Assembly (NCBI GenBank): GCA_020630615.1
Contig: JAHDBA010000010.1
Coordinates: 27,560-79,887 of the forward strand
Length of the DNA stretch: 52,328 nt
Source of the DNA: Myxococcota bacterium
Lineage (GTDB): Bacteria; Myxococcota; UBA727; JAHDBA01
Direction: 5' to 3'
Of this stretch, positions 44,164-52,328 are shown piece after piece; the first letter of the stretch is position 1, and every line of letters starts with the position of its first letter. The notes beneath the pieces are model-generated. The model worked only from the letters and a program-made list of their open reading frames with translations, did no database searches and was not told the origin of the DNA. Both the position numbers and the translations under genes were made by a program.

Positions 44164-47100
44164 ATGAGAAAGATACCTATAAGCGCTTTAACTTTAGTGG
44201 TTGGAGCAATCATTCAACTCGGTGCAGGACACGTCAATGCTTTGTGCGATGGCACACCCAATGGCAGTACCGAAGGCTTGGAAGAATGCGATGACAGCAA
44301 CCTTGAAAGTGGTGATGGCTGTAGCGATACATGCGAAGTTGAAGATGGTTTTGTTTGCAACCAATCGGCTGACTTCGAAACCAGTGAAGGCACGACTGGC
44401 GTTCTACTCGGGCAGCTTGGCGGATCAAGTCGAACACCACCAGCATGCCCTGCTGGTGACTTTCTGATTGGTTTATCGGGGACATTCGGGACATCAGCAT
44501 CATCAAGTGTTGTTCTTCCGTCCGTGCGCACCGTTGATTTAATATGTGGTTCTTTCGGTATCGACCCTGCTACAGGTGATGCAACACAAATCTCAACCAA
44601 TACGGTCACTGCAGCATTCTCGAGTGCGGGCACTCTCATTACCAACGAAGGTTCGTGGAGTATCTCCTGCCCTGGAAATGAGATTGTGACGGGGGTTCTT
44701 GGTAATGCTGGTGCTCAAGGCAACTCCACATCTGATTTACGCGGTTTCAATAATGTTGGACTGCAATGCGGTACGTTGAACGTCACGGGTACGACGACAG
44801 TCGTTACGCCGGGCACATCAATCGGTGGCGCTGTTGGAGACGCTCCAGCTCCTGTAGAGCAAGACTCAAATTGTGGTGTTAACGAGGTTGCGAATGGCTT
44901 TGGAACATTCTTCGGTTTTGCGATTGTTGACGGTGTCGAAGTTTCTTGCGTAACAATCAAAACCTCACTGGGCGAAAGTGTATGCTTCGAGAGTTGCGGT
45001 AACGGAATTATCGACGGCAGTGATCAGTGCGATGATGCTGGAGAAAGTGCAACCTGTAACGCAGATTGTACACGCGCCACATGCGGCGACGGCGTATTCA
45101 ATAATGCTGCTGGTGAAGAGTGTGATGCAGCAGGAGAAAGCGCAAGCTGCGACAATGATTGTACACTAGTTGAGTGTGGTGATGGCAATCAAAATATTAG
45201 TGCCGGTGAGGAATGTGATGATGGAAACAACTCGACCGGCGACGGATGTAACGCGGCCTGCAAGGTTGAGCGTATCATTGAGGTATGCGGGGATGGCATT
45301 GTCACCGCCAATGAGGTTTGTGATGATGGGAATACAACCTCGGGAGACGGGTGCAGTGATACATGTGAAACTGAGCCTGGTTTCGTCTGTAATCTTTCAG
45401 CAGACCCTACAAACTGCGACCCGCTCTGTGGTGATGGTATCATTGTTTCTGGTGAGGAGTGCGATGATCAAAATGTTGTAGACGGTGATGGCTGCTCTAC
45501 ATCGTGTACGATTGAGCCTGGTTTTGTGTGTGAGAATCAACCCTCTGAATGCCGGCCTACTGAGGGTTGCGGTAACGGCGTCGTGGATTTTGGTGAAGCA
45601 TGCGATGATGGGAATGTCATCAATGGAGACGGTTGCTCGACAGAATGTGTTGTTGAACCCGACTGGTACTGTGCACCAGGTTCTCCTTCATTATGTACAC
45701 CAATCCCACCATGCGGTGATGGTGTTTTGAGCCCAGGTGAATTCTGTGATGATGGGAACTTTGAAAATGGTGATGGATGTAATCAGTTCTGTATTGTTGA
45801 ACCAGGTTGGGATTGCGTTTGCGAGAATGCCGGTTCCATCACAATTGACGCTGACGATCTCGGCTCTACAGGTTTTGTAGGTGGCTTTGGTGGATCATAC
45901 CAAGGTCTAGTTGACTGCCCTGCCGGGACTGTGGTGACGGGTGTTGTGCTTTCTTACATGGATATTGTAGCCAAAGGTACTCGTGCGGTAGAGAGCATGG
46001 AGTTACAATGTACTCCAACTTCAGCCGGTGGTGCAGGTGCTGTAATTTATGGTGGTACAACTGTGACCGTGCCGGTTTTTGACGGTTCAGGTACATCTGC
46101 TGCAGCGGAATCCGTAATCTGCCCGGCCGACACCTACCTCGTAGGCTTCAATGCCACTGGCGGGGCCATGAATGCAACACCTGGTGACAATCGCGGTTTT
46201 GATTGTGTTGAAGCGCTGTGTGCTCCTGCAGCTATCGATGCTCTGCAAAACGTAACCTTTGGAACTCCTGTTGCTGTTGCTGCAGGTGAATGTGGCTCTG
46301 GTATTATTCAACAAAGCAACTCATGCGATGAAGACTCATTCATCGCAGGTGTAGCTTCATTTGGTGCGGTATTGTACGATCGTCTCGACGTGACATGCAA
46401 TAAAGCCGATGCATCATGCAACAATGCGCCCAGTGTATGCACCTTCACAGGCGCACGTGAATGTGGCGATGGAATTGTTGACTTTGCAACGGGCGAAGAA
46501 TGTGACGACGGAAATGCGATCAATGGTGATGGTTGCAATGCTTCATGTGAAGTTGAATCGGGTTGGGGATGTCTGACTGATTTTGTCAATGGTACATCGG
46601 ACTGTCAAACCTTCTGTGGGGATGGACTCGTTCGCGGTGCAGAACGCTGTGACGACGGGAATATTACCTCAGGCGATGGATGTTCAGACCTATGTGTCGT
46701 TGAAGACGATTGTACATGCAGCGAGGCATCACCTTCAGCATGTATTTGCGGCGGTTGTGGTAACGGGATTCTTGAAGACGGTGAAAGTTGTGATGACGGT
46801 AACCTTGAGTCTGAGGATGGATGCAGTGTTAATTGTACGATTGAAGAAGAATGGTTCTGTGACGTTTCTGTTGCACCATCTCAATGTACCCCTGTGCCTC
46901 CATGTGGAAATAGTGCATTGAACTCGGGAGAGTTCTGTGATGATGGTAACGTGGCGTCCGGCGATGGCTGTAGTGAAAACTGTATCATCGAAGATGGTTT
47001 TGTCTGTACCTGCGAAAATCCCGGTGGTTTTGAACTTGGCGCTGCCGACACTTCAGGCACTGGCGTGATGGGAGCCATTGGTGGAACATTCCGCGGTGAT

Positions 47101-48753
47101 CAAGAGTGCCCTACAGGCTTCGCTTTGACCGGTTTGACAGTAGGTTACTTTACTGCTTCAAATGGGAATACCATGGTTCAAGGTATTGATATGCAGTGTA
47201 CCGAAGCAGTTGCGGATGGAGCGGGAGTTATCGGACACGGCGCTGGCGCATCGATCGTTACGGCGTTTAGTGGCAGCGCGACACCAAACTCAACTGAAAC
47301 TCTCGCTTGTGCAACAGATGAATTCGTAATCGGTATCACTGGCCTCGGTGGCGCGATGAATGCATCTTCATCTGACTTACGTGGATTCGACACATTGAGT
47401 GTTCAATGTGCGAGCGCAAGCATATCAGGAACAACGATTGCATTCGGGACGCCTTCGTCAGTGACATCTGCAATAACCGGAAGTGGCCAAGTGCAACAAG
47501 GCGTAAGCTGCCCAGAAGGTCAGCTTATTGCTGCAGTCTCGACACATGGTCAAGTTATTTACGACCGCTTTGAGCCACGTTGCGCAAGTGCGAGCGTAAG
47601 TTGTTTGAACGCACTTTCCATCTGTACGGAACTCGTTGATTGTGGTGATGGTGATGTTACTGGTGCTGAAGAATGCGATGATGGCAACAATGAAGATGGT
47701 GATGGTTGCTCAAGTATCTGTGTGAACGAAGTCTGTGGTGATTCGATTGTTCAACAAGGACTGGATGAGCAGTGTGATGACGGGAATACTGAAGATAACG
47801 ATGGTTGTTCAAGTACTTGTGTTCGTGAAGTATGTGGAGATGGTGTAACACAAGGAGCCCTAGGTGAAACCTGTGACGATGGAAACCTTGAAGCCAATGA
47901 CGGCTGCTCACCTGAATGCCGACTTGAAGTATGCGGTGATGGAATCGTGCAAGGCTCCGAAGAATGCGACAGTCGCAATGAGGATACTCAAGAATGCAAT
48001 GCCGATTGTACATTATCCCGTTGTGGTGATGGATACCCCAACACTGCGGCTGGTGAAACCTGCGATGATGGCAATGAGAACAATGACGACTTCTGCACCA
48101 ATGAGTGTGCTTTAAATATTCCTGATACCTGTGGTGATGGGATTGTAGACGCTGGTGAAGAGTGCGATGCGGGTGGTGAGACCGCCGATTGCAATGTCAA
48201 TTGTACCAACACGGCCTGTGGTGATGGTTATGTTAATAGTGCTGCCAACGAAGAATGTGATACGGGCGATGAAAGTCCATCCTGTACGGATCAATGCACA
48301 ATATCTGTATGTGGCGACAGTATCATTAATACAAGCGCTGGCGAAGAATGTGATGATGGCAATACTGCGGATATCGACGGTTGTTCTTCAACATGTATGA
48401 TTGAGGGTTGTACCATCACCAACACATGTGATCTTGGTGATGCATGCGATAACAATGACGACTGCATCGGTGACTTGAGTTGTGGTGATGAAAACACATG
48501 CATTGCTGCAGACTGTACCGTGGATGACAGCTGCGTCGAAGATGAAGCGTGTGGCAACACCGATGACTGTGTCGGGGATCTCATATGTGGAACTGAAGGT
48601 CTTTGTGCTGTTCGCGGAACATCTGAGACCATCGACACTCGCTTCGAGATCACGGGTGGTAAGGTCTTTGGATGCGCTCAAAGCACATCGGAGGGCTTTG
48701 CATTTTTGGCGTTCTCAGTTGTAGCGCTGGGTCGGCGTCGACGAAAAGCATAA
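44164..48753 (+). CDS. Giant Cys-rich DUF4215-repeat surface protein
   Basis: This 1529-residue secreted protein has a signal peptide (cleavage near HVNA). Most of it is copies of the DUF4215/myxococcus-disulfide repeat CGDG-x-CDDGN-x-GDGC-x-C, more than twenty in all. These are broken by three copies of a different domain of about 120-150 residues, beginning near [22 protein letters not shown] and [10 protein letters not shown]. It ends [10 protein letters not shown], a hydrophobic helix and GRRRRKA, a MYXO-CTERM-like tail with a single Cys. AGAGGA precedes the ATG at 44164; an upstream frame from 44116 lacks a signal. I infer a cell-surface anchored protein. Confidence 0.93.
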   Translation: MRKIPISALTLVVGAIIQLGAGHVNALCDGTPNGSTEGLEECDDSNLESGDGCSDTCEVEDGFVCNQSADFETSEGTTGVLLGQLGGSSRTPPACPAGDFLIGLSGTFGTSASSSVVLPSVRTVDLICGSFGIDPATGDATQISTNTVTAAFSSAGTLITNEGSWSISCPGNEIVTGVLGNAGAQGNSTSDLRGFNNVGLQCGTLNVTGTTTVVTPGTSIGGAVGDAPAPVEQDSNCGVNEVANGFGTFFGFAIVDGVEVSCVTIKTSLGESVCFESCGNGIIDGSDQCDDAGESATCNADCTRATCGDGVFNNAAGEECDAAGESASCDNDCTLVECGDGNQNISAGEECDDGNNSTGDGCNAACKVERIIEVCGDGIVTANEVCDDGNTTSGDGCSDTCETEPGFVCNLSADPTNCDPLCGDGIIVSGEECDDQNVVDGDGCSTSCTIEPGFVCENQPSECRPTEGCGNGVVDFGEACDDGNVINGDGCSTECVVEPDWYCAPGSPSLCTPIPPCGDGVLSPGEFCDDGNFENGDGCNQFCIVEPGWDCVCENAGSITIDADDLGSTGFVGGFGGSYQGLVDCPAGTVVTGVVLSYMDIVAKGTRAVESMELQCTPTSAGGAGAVIYGGTTVTVPVFDGSGTSAAAESVICPADTYLVGFNATGGAMNATPGDNRGFDCVEALCAPAAIDALQNVTFGTPVAVAAGECGSGIIQQSNSCDEDSFIAGVASFGAVLYDRLDVTCNKADASCNNAPSVCTFTGARECGDGIVDFATGEECDDGNAINGDGCNASCEVESGWGCLTDFVNGTSDCQTFCGDGLVRGAERCDDGNITSGDGCSDLCVVEDDCTCSEASPSACICGGCGNGILEDGESCDDGNLESEDGCSVNCTIEEEWFCDVSVAPSQCTPVPPCGNSALNSGEFCDDGNVASGDGCSENCIIEDGFVCTCENPGGFELGAADTSGTGVMGAIGGTFRGDQECPTGFALTGLTVGYFTASNGNTMVQGIDMQCTEAVADGAGVIGHGAGASIVTAFSGSATPNSTETLACATDEFVIGITGLGGAMNASSSDLRGFDTLSVQCASASISGTTIAFGTPSSVTSAITGSGQVQQGVSCPEGQLIAAVSTHGQVIYDRFEPRCASASVSCLNALSICTELVDCGDGDVTGAEECDDGNNEDGDGCSSICVNEVCGDSIVQQGLDEQCDDGNTEDNDGCSSTCVREVCGDGVTQGALGETCDDGNLEANDGCSPECRLEVCGDGIVQGSEECDSRNEDTQECNADCTLSRCGDGYPNTAAGETCDDGNENNDDFCTNECALNIPDTCGDGIVDAGEECDAGGETADCNVNCTNTACGDGYVNSAANEECDTGDESPSCTDQCTISVCGDSIINTSAGEECDDGNTADIDGCSSTCMIEGCTITNTCDLGDACDNNDDCIGDLSCGDENTCIAADCTVDDSCVEDEACGNTDDCVGDLICGTEGLCAVRGTSETIDTRFEITGGKVFGCAQSTSEGFAFLAFSVVALGRRRRKA

Positions 48754-48774
48754 CACGAAATTATTGATATTTTT

Positions 48775-48800
48775 AAAAGGCGCCTTCGGGCGCTTTTTTT
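48775..48800 (+). terminator. Intrinsic terminator after the DUF4215 gene
   Basis: A GCGCC-TTCG-GGCGC hairpin is flanked by AAAAG and a run of T residues, about 20 bases after the stop codon. Confidence 0.9.
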
Positions 48801-48908
48801 TTGCCCTCATTTCGAATCCGCTACTTTTTGCCCTATGCTCACCTAACATTCTTTTCGAGGGTCGAGCACCTTTCACATCAATCAAGACACAATGAAAGCA
48901 AAGGGAAC

Positions 48909-49580
48909 ATGAGACGTAGCGAAGCACTTCACATACTCTTCAAGCCTGGTGCTTCCCCATTGAATCCTGGGGAAATCGCATTCTTAAAAGGTGTACTTTT
49001 AAATGTTCGTGCCCCGGACGCATATGTTGCCAAATTCGAGAACGATGGCGATTTTGCTGAGTTATCCCAAAAACATGCCTCACTTTGGGAGCTCGATCTC
49101 GAGCACTTAATGACCTTTCCCGAGACTACACTCGGACGGCACTACGCAAAGTGGCTTTGCGACAACGATATCAAGCCTTTTCGTTTAAGAAAAGCACTCC
49201 GCCTGCAACTTTCACAGCACAATTTCTTTTCAAGTTATCTGATCACCCATGACTTTATTCATGTCGTCAGTGGGTTCGACTCAAGCCTAGCTGGCGAAAT
49301 CGGCGTTTTGGCACTCAGCGTGTCCCAAGGCTTTGCGCCTGGTGGCACACTGCAGGAATGGAGTGCGCGAATGCTATACCCTATCGTATCGCCCAGGAAC
49401 ACAAAGAGCATTCGAAAGGCTCGCTTAAAAGGACGTCAGCTTGGCCGTCAAGCCAAAGATCTCTTCCGCTTCGACTATTACAGCGCGCTCTCGCAAGACC
49501 TCGATACGATCCGTAGGGACTTAAATCTCAATCTTAATATCGACCTCAACGCAAAAGGTATTTCAACTCAAAACACATAG
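48909..49580 (+). CDS. Coq4-like protein
   Basis: This 223-residue protein carries the Coq4 family metal site H114-D-F-I-H118-x11-E130 (HDFIHVVSGFDSSLAGE). Eukaryotic Coq4 acts on the head group of ubiquinone precursors, replacing a ring carboxyl by hydroxyl. No signal peptide; likely cytoplasmic and membrane-associated. The ATG at 48909 has AAAGGG upstream; a longer frame to 48801 enters the terminator. Its end overlaps the ICMT gene on the other strand by 13 bases. I infer a role in modifying a phenolic or quinone ring made by the adjacent type III PKS. Confidence 0.82.
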   Translation: MRRSEALHILFKPGASPLNPGEIAFLKGVLLNVRAPDAYVAKFENDGDFAELSQKHASLWELDLEHLMTFPETTLGRHYAKWLCDNDIKPFRLRKALRLQLSQHNFFSSYLITHDFIHVVSGFDSSLAGEIGVLALSVSQGFAPGGTLQEWSARMLYPIVSPRNTKSIRKARLKGRQLGRQAKDLFRFDYYSALSQDLDTIRRDLNLNLNIDLNAKGISTQNT

Positions 49581-50122
49581 GGGAGAAAACGCTTCTTCGA
49601 CTTCATGGATGTTTGATACTCTTCCTTTTGCAGTAACACGTGCTCCTCGAAGGGAATACGTTGGCTGAGCACCCAAGCGTTGAGAAGGGATAAACCTACC
49701 ATCGAAAGCCATGTCGAATGAAAAAGTGAGATAGCAAAGATCTCTAAAATCACAATCGCATAATTGGGGTGGCGAACATAAGCGTAAGGCCCTGTCGTTA
49801 TCACAGAGATGGGTTTCACCACTTCAACATTCCAATTGTGTTGGAGTGTATAGAGAACCCAGGCTCGCCCCGCCGATGCAACGAAAAGTAAAATGAAGGC
49901 ACATGAAGCCTGTACGAGATGCCATGGTCGCTGAAAGACGTAGGCTTCACAGGGAATAACCACAAAGAGTGCACTATGTAAGAACACCATGACCTTGAAG
50001 ACTGGATCCTTCTCAGCTTTTCGAACGCCATCCACATGTCTATTTCGTCGGGAGATTCGAAGCTCAAGAAGTCTTGAGGCGCCCAATGCACAAAGAACCA
50101 AAAATAGTGCAGGAAGATTCAT
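49568..50122 (-). CDS. ICMT-type membrane methyltransferase (BpsB-like)
   Basis: This 184-residue membrane protein has about four to five hydrophobic helices and the isoprenylcysteine-methyltransferase motif TTGPYAYVRHPNYA that binds S-adenosylmethionine. Next to type III PKS genes such enzymes (BpsB in Bacillus) O-methylate alkylpyrones. Its start overlaps the PKS stop as ATGA, so coupling is expected. The end overlaps the Coq4-like gene. Confidence 0.9.
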   Translation of the reverse strand: MNLPALFLVLCALGASRLLELRISRRNRHVDGVRKAEKDPVFKVMVFLHSALFVVIPCEAYVFQRPWHLVQASCAFILLFVASAGRAWVLYTLQHNWNVEVVKPISVITTGPYAYVRHPNYAIVILEIFAISLFHSTWLSMVGLSLLNAWVLSQRIPFEEHVLLQKEEYQTSMKSKKRFLPYVF

Positions 50123-51201
50123 GCGTGAGTCACATTCATAAGCTCGATGGTAAAGCCTGGACCAAACGCAGCAAAGAGACCTTGCTGACCCGAGATCATC
50201 GCCTGGTCGCGCTCTAAATGATTTAGTACTGCAAGAATACTGGCGCTCGAAAGGTTTCCGTAATCTCGTAAAGCAGAGTAACTCGCATGCAAAGCGTTCG
50301 CGTCGAGTGAAAAAAAGTCTTCAAGCGCAACGAGAAGTTTCTTCCCACCGGGGTGGATCGCAAAGAAATTCAAGTCGCGCGATTCAATGGAACGATCTTC
50401 AAGATAAGTCTGAATCACGGGACCGACGGTTTCCGACATTGCCTTTGCAATCACACGATCTAAGATGAGCCGAAAACCTTCCGCCCCCAGGTCAAAGCCC
50501 ATGTAGTGGTGTGACTCGGGAACAAGCATCGATTGCATTGATTCAAATACAAAAGGAGCGCTCGTAGGATTTGTCCCCTGGGTATCGGACGAGACTACGG
50601 TTGCTGCAACCCCATCACCAAAGAGTGCCATCCCTACGAGTGCTTGCATTGAGAGGTCTTCAGGCACCATTGCAAGCGAGCAAAACTCTGCAGCAACGAG
50701 AAGCACTTTAGACCCCGGGTGGCCTTTGCAATACTCGACAGCGCGGTTCAGTCCATAAAGCCCGCCTGCACACCCAATCTCTGTGATAGGCAGACGCTTG
50801 GTCGTTGGCTTCATGCCAAGCTCAGGAATCAGAAACGTCTCGACGGAAGGAATCATGAACCCCGTACACGAGACACTAATCACCATATCAATTTCATGTG
50901 CTTGAGTGTGTGCCTTCAACAAAGCCGCGCGCGCGGCCTGTCCACAATACTTCTTCATTTGCTCTTGATAGAGCAAATTACGCTCACGAAGGTCGGTCAT
51001 CTGGCTTAAGGCTATGGGTTGCCCGGATACGTAGCGGCGATGAACTCCCGCGTTATGAAAGATCGACAAGAGTCGTTCTTTATTGCGAACTTTACGCGAA
51101 TAGAGCTCCTCAAAAGAGCCCACAAAGTCTTTCATCGATAACTCGACTTCAGGAAAAGCCAGTTGGGGTGTGTGAATTCGAATTGACGGCGTATCACTCA
51201 T
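50119..51201 (-). CDS. Type III polyketide synthase (chalcone synthase-like)
   Basis: This 360-residue enzyme condenses acyl-CoA starters with malonyl-CoA to give pyrones, resorcinols or phloroglucinols. The catalytic triad is visible: C112 (SCTGF), H283 (FFAIHPGG) and N316 (YGNLSSA). The length is normal. Bacterial relatives make alkylpyrones or alkylresorcinols from long fatty acyl groups. It lies between an SDR gene and the coupled ICMT gene, so a methylated lipid product is likely (inference). Confidence 0.95.
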   Translation of the reverse strand: MSDTPSIRIHTPQLAFPEVELSMKDFVGSFEELYSRKVRNKERLLSIFHNAGVHRRYVSGQPIALSQMTDLRERNLLYQEQMKKYCGQAARAALLKAHTQAHEIDMVISVSCTGFMIPSVETFLIPELGMKPTTKRLPITEIGCAGGLYGLNRAVEYCKGHPGSKVLLVAAEFCSLAMVPEDLSMQALVGMALFGDGVAATVVSSDTQGTNPTSAPFVFESMQSMLVPESHHYMGFDLGAEGFRLILDRVIAKAMSETVGPVIQTYLEDRSIESRDLNFFAIHPGGKKLLVALEDFFSLDANALHASYSALRDYGNLSSASILAVLNHLERDQAMISGQQGLFAAFGPGFTIELMNVTHA

Positions 51202-51245
51202 AGAAACAACATAACATAAAGACGCTTGAAAACGTATTCTTTGTT

Positions 51246-52055
51246 CTAGACATGATCGTGAACTGCGTTCGTATCAATCGGTTGTTCCAAGATCCATTTC
51301 TCGAAATGTTCTTTTAAGGTTTCGTAGTTCAAACGCAAGAAATCGCCTTTGAGGACCTTATTGCAGCCCGGTAACATGGCACAATTCAAAATCGCGCGTG
51401 CGAGTTCTTCGACATCATGCGGTATTAACGCTCGAGCACCTTCATTCCAAAACCATTCTGCAAACCCTTTGGATATCCCCCTAAGTGCAGAATACCTTGG
51501 TCGTAGATCTTCGTATGCATTCCCCGTAATCAAACTTGGTCTTAGTATTGAATAGGGAAGCATACTTTCCCGAACGATATTCTCGGCGCGTTGCTTTGCC
51601 TTTAAATAGGGTCCGACAGGGAGTCCGGCCCCGATCGATGATACATGAATAAGGTGTGTGAACTCTTCGTGTTTAGCGAAGTCCAGCTCTTCTGCGTCGC
51701 GAACTCTTTCAGTGTCGTGTCGATCTCGATGTACGTTGATTCCGCGACAGAGTTTTTGGGTTAACGCGATATCGACTTCGTCATAACCCAGCAGGTCCTT
51801 TCGTGACTTGCGTCGTGTTGTGCCCAAAAGATTCACAACCACATGTGCGCGCTCAAGCTCTTCAAGCAGTGCACGCTCATGCGTCCATTCGAAAATAGCA
51901 TGCTCTGACTTGGGAACCGAACGAAGCTTGTGTTGAGACTCCGGTCGAGCGTGCCAGCGAACCTCAAAGTCTGGATAATCCACGATGACACGTTGAAGAG
52001 ACTGACCGGTGAAACCGGTCGCTCCGGCAATAAAAAGCTTCGTCTTCTTTTTCAT
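51246..52055 (-). CDS. Atypical SDR (NAD(P)-binding) protein
   Basis: This 269-residue cytoplasmic protein has the Rossmann opening KLFIAGATGFTGQSL, a core like NAD(P)H-binding SDR members (VVNLLGTTRRKSRKDLLGYDEVD), and the strand FTHLIHVSSIGAG. It lacks the classical Tyr-x3-Lys at the usual place (there is YLKAKQRAE, which could serve). It is 45 bases upstream of the PKS gene on the same strand and is probably part of that operon. Substrate unknown. Confidence 0.88.
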   Translation of the reverse strand: MKKKTKLFIAGATGFTGQSLQRVIVDYPDFEVRWHARPESQHKLRSVPKSEHAIFEWTHERALLEELERAHVVVNLLGTTRRKSRKDLLGYDEVDIALTQKLCRGINVHRDRHDTERVRDAEELDFAKHEEFTHLIHVSSIGAGLPVGPYLKAKQRAENIVRESMLPYSILRPSLITGNAYEDLRPRYSALRGISKGFAEWFWNEGARALIPHDVEELARAILNCAMLPGCNKVLKGDFLRLNYETLKEHFEKWILEQPIDTNAVHDHV

Positions 52056-52163
52056 CTAAAAAAGGCTCATTTAGCGTCTGATGGACTCAGCATCAAAGGC
52101 TTGCGAGGTCAACGTAATCCACTTCAACGAACACAGTGGAATCCGCGTATTCAATAGGCGTTA

Positions 52164-52328
52164 TTAAAAATAACGAAACAAGGGAGCAGCTGCAGGGCCG
52201 AAGTAGGGCCATGGAATCATAGCAATGATCATCACTAGAGCTAGAAAAGAGGAGAACCAAATTCGGAAATGAGCATTGTCATCTTGTTTGGCACGCTTCG
52301 CTGTCGCAGAACCAATCGTCACAATAAT
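52164..52328 (-). CDS. C-terminal end of a membrane protein cut by the window edge
   Basis: An open frame enters from the right edge on the minus strand and ends at a TAA (52164-52166) after 54 codons. It contains a basic/acidic stretch, then one hydrophobic helix (IWFSSFLALVMIIAMIPW) and a short tail with PYFGP. It is about 100 bases upstream of the SDR gene and in the same direction, so it may open the PKS operon. The family is unknown. Confidence 0.65.
   Translation of the reverse strand: MIVTIGSATAKRAKQDDNAHFRIWFSSFLALVMIIAMIPWPYFGPAAAPLFRYF

Noticed and set aside
44164..48753. DNA-level repeats in the DUF4215 gene as a possible CRISPR or satellite array
   Set aside because: The periodicity follows codons of Cys-rich protein repeats in one open frame, with varied spacing and no unique spacers.

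Overview
The window is about 52 kb of moderate-GC DNA, a little under half G+C by eye, from a Gram-negative bacterium. It most resembles a Myxococcota/Bradymonadota/Bdellovibrionota-type (former deltaproteobacterial) genome. The evidence is a 1529-residue protein made of Cys-rich DUF4215/'myxococcus disulfide' repeats, two surface proteins ending in a Cys + membrane segment + basic tail (MYXO-CTERM-like), a Ser/Thr kinase with the HRDVSPANIL loop, many lipoproteins, a caspase-fold protein, and an NtrC-type sigma-54 activator next to an H-NOX sensor. No rRNA, tRNA, CRISPR, insertion sequence or phage gene was seen.

Region 1 (about 0.1-21.2 kb) appears to be one regulatory and biosynthetic unit. 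An H-NOX haem sensor (14759-15307) abuts a hybrid histidine kinase with two receiver domains and an HPt domain (12188-14758). A sigma-54 response regulator is transcribed divergently (15526-16974). Around them are four sigma-54 (-24/-12) promoters, each directly upstream of a gene: a receiver-GGDEF diguanylate cyclase, a PHP/TPR-barrel/BcsB-like/small membrane protein operon, an ATP-grasp + processive GT2 operon, a receiver-PIG-L deacetylase fusion, and a 1308-residue surface protein (one of these, for the ATP-grasp operon, departs from consensus at the -12 C, making five in total with 17154). The three intergenic regions involved each carry a palindrome TGTTC-N7-GAAC upstream of the promoter(s), a good candidate enhancer site. 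I infer a nitric-oxide-responsive, sigma-54-controlled, split exopolysaccharide synthase in which deacetylation and c-di-GMP synthesis are themselves phosphorelay outputs. Embedded between are a beta-carbonic anhydrase with a divergent winged-helix regulator and a DUF2141 lipoprotein.

Region 2 (21.2-25.6 kb) holds two POT-family peptide transporters flanking a hotdog thioesterase. Region 3 (25.6-32.5 kb) is mostly minus-strand envelope genes: lipoproteins, tandem DUF4399, a caspase-fold protein that has lost its catalytic dyad, a zinc-finger/TPR/retropepsin-like protein, and a pyroglutamyl-peptidase-like protein whose halves are in swapped order. Region 4 (32.6-42.7 kb) contains housekeeping prfC and ttcA, a Ser/Thr kinase, Ala/Lys-rich secreted proteins, a VWA protein and a Kelch lipoprotein.

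Region 5 (42.7-52.3 kb) contains an FAD oxidoreductase, the giant DUF4215 protein, and a cluster of Coq4-like protein, ICMT-like methyltransferase, type III polyketide synthase, atypical SDR and a membrane protein cut by the right edge. This suggests synthesis of a methylated phenolic, pyrone or quinone lipid.
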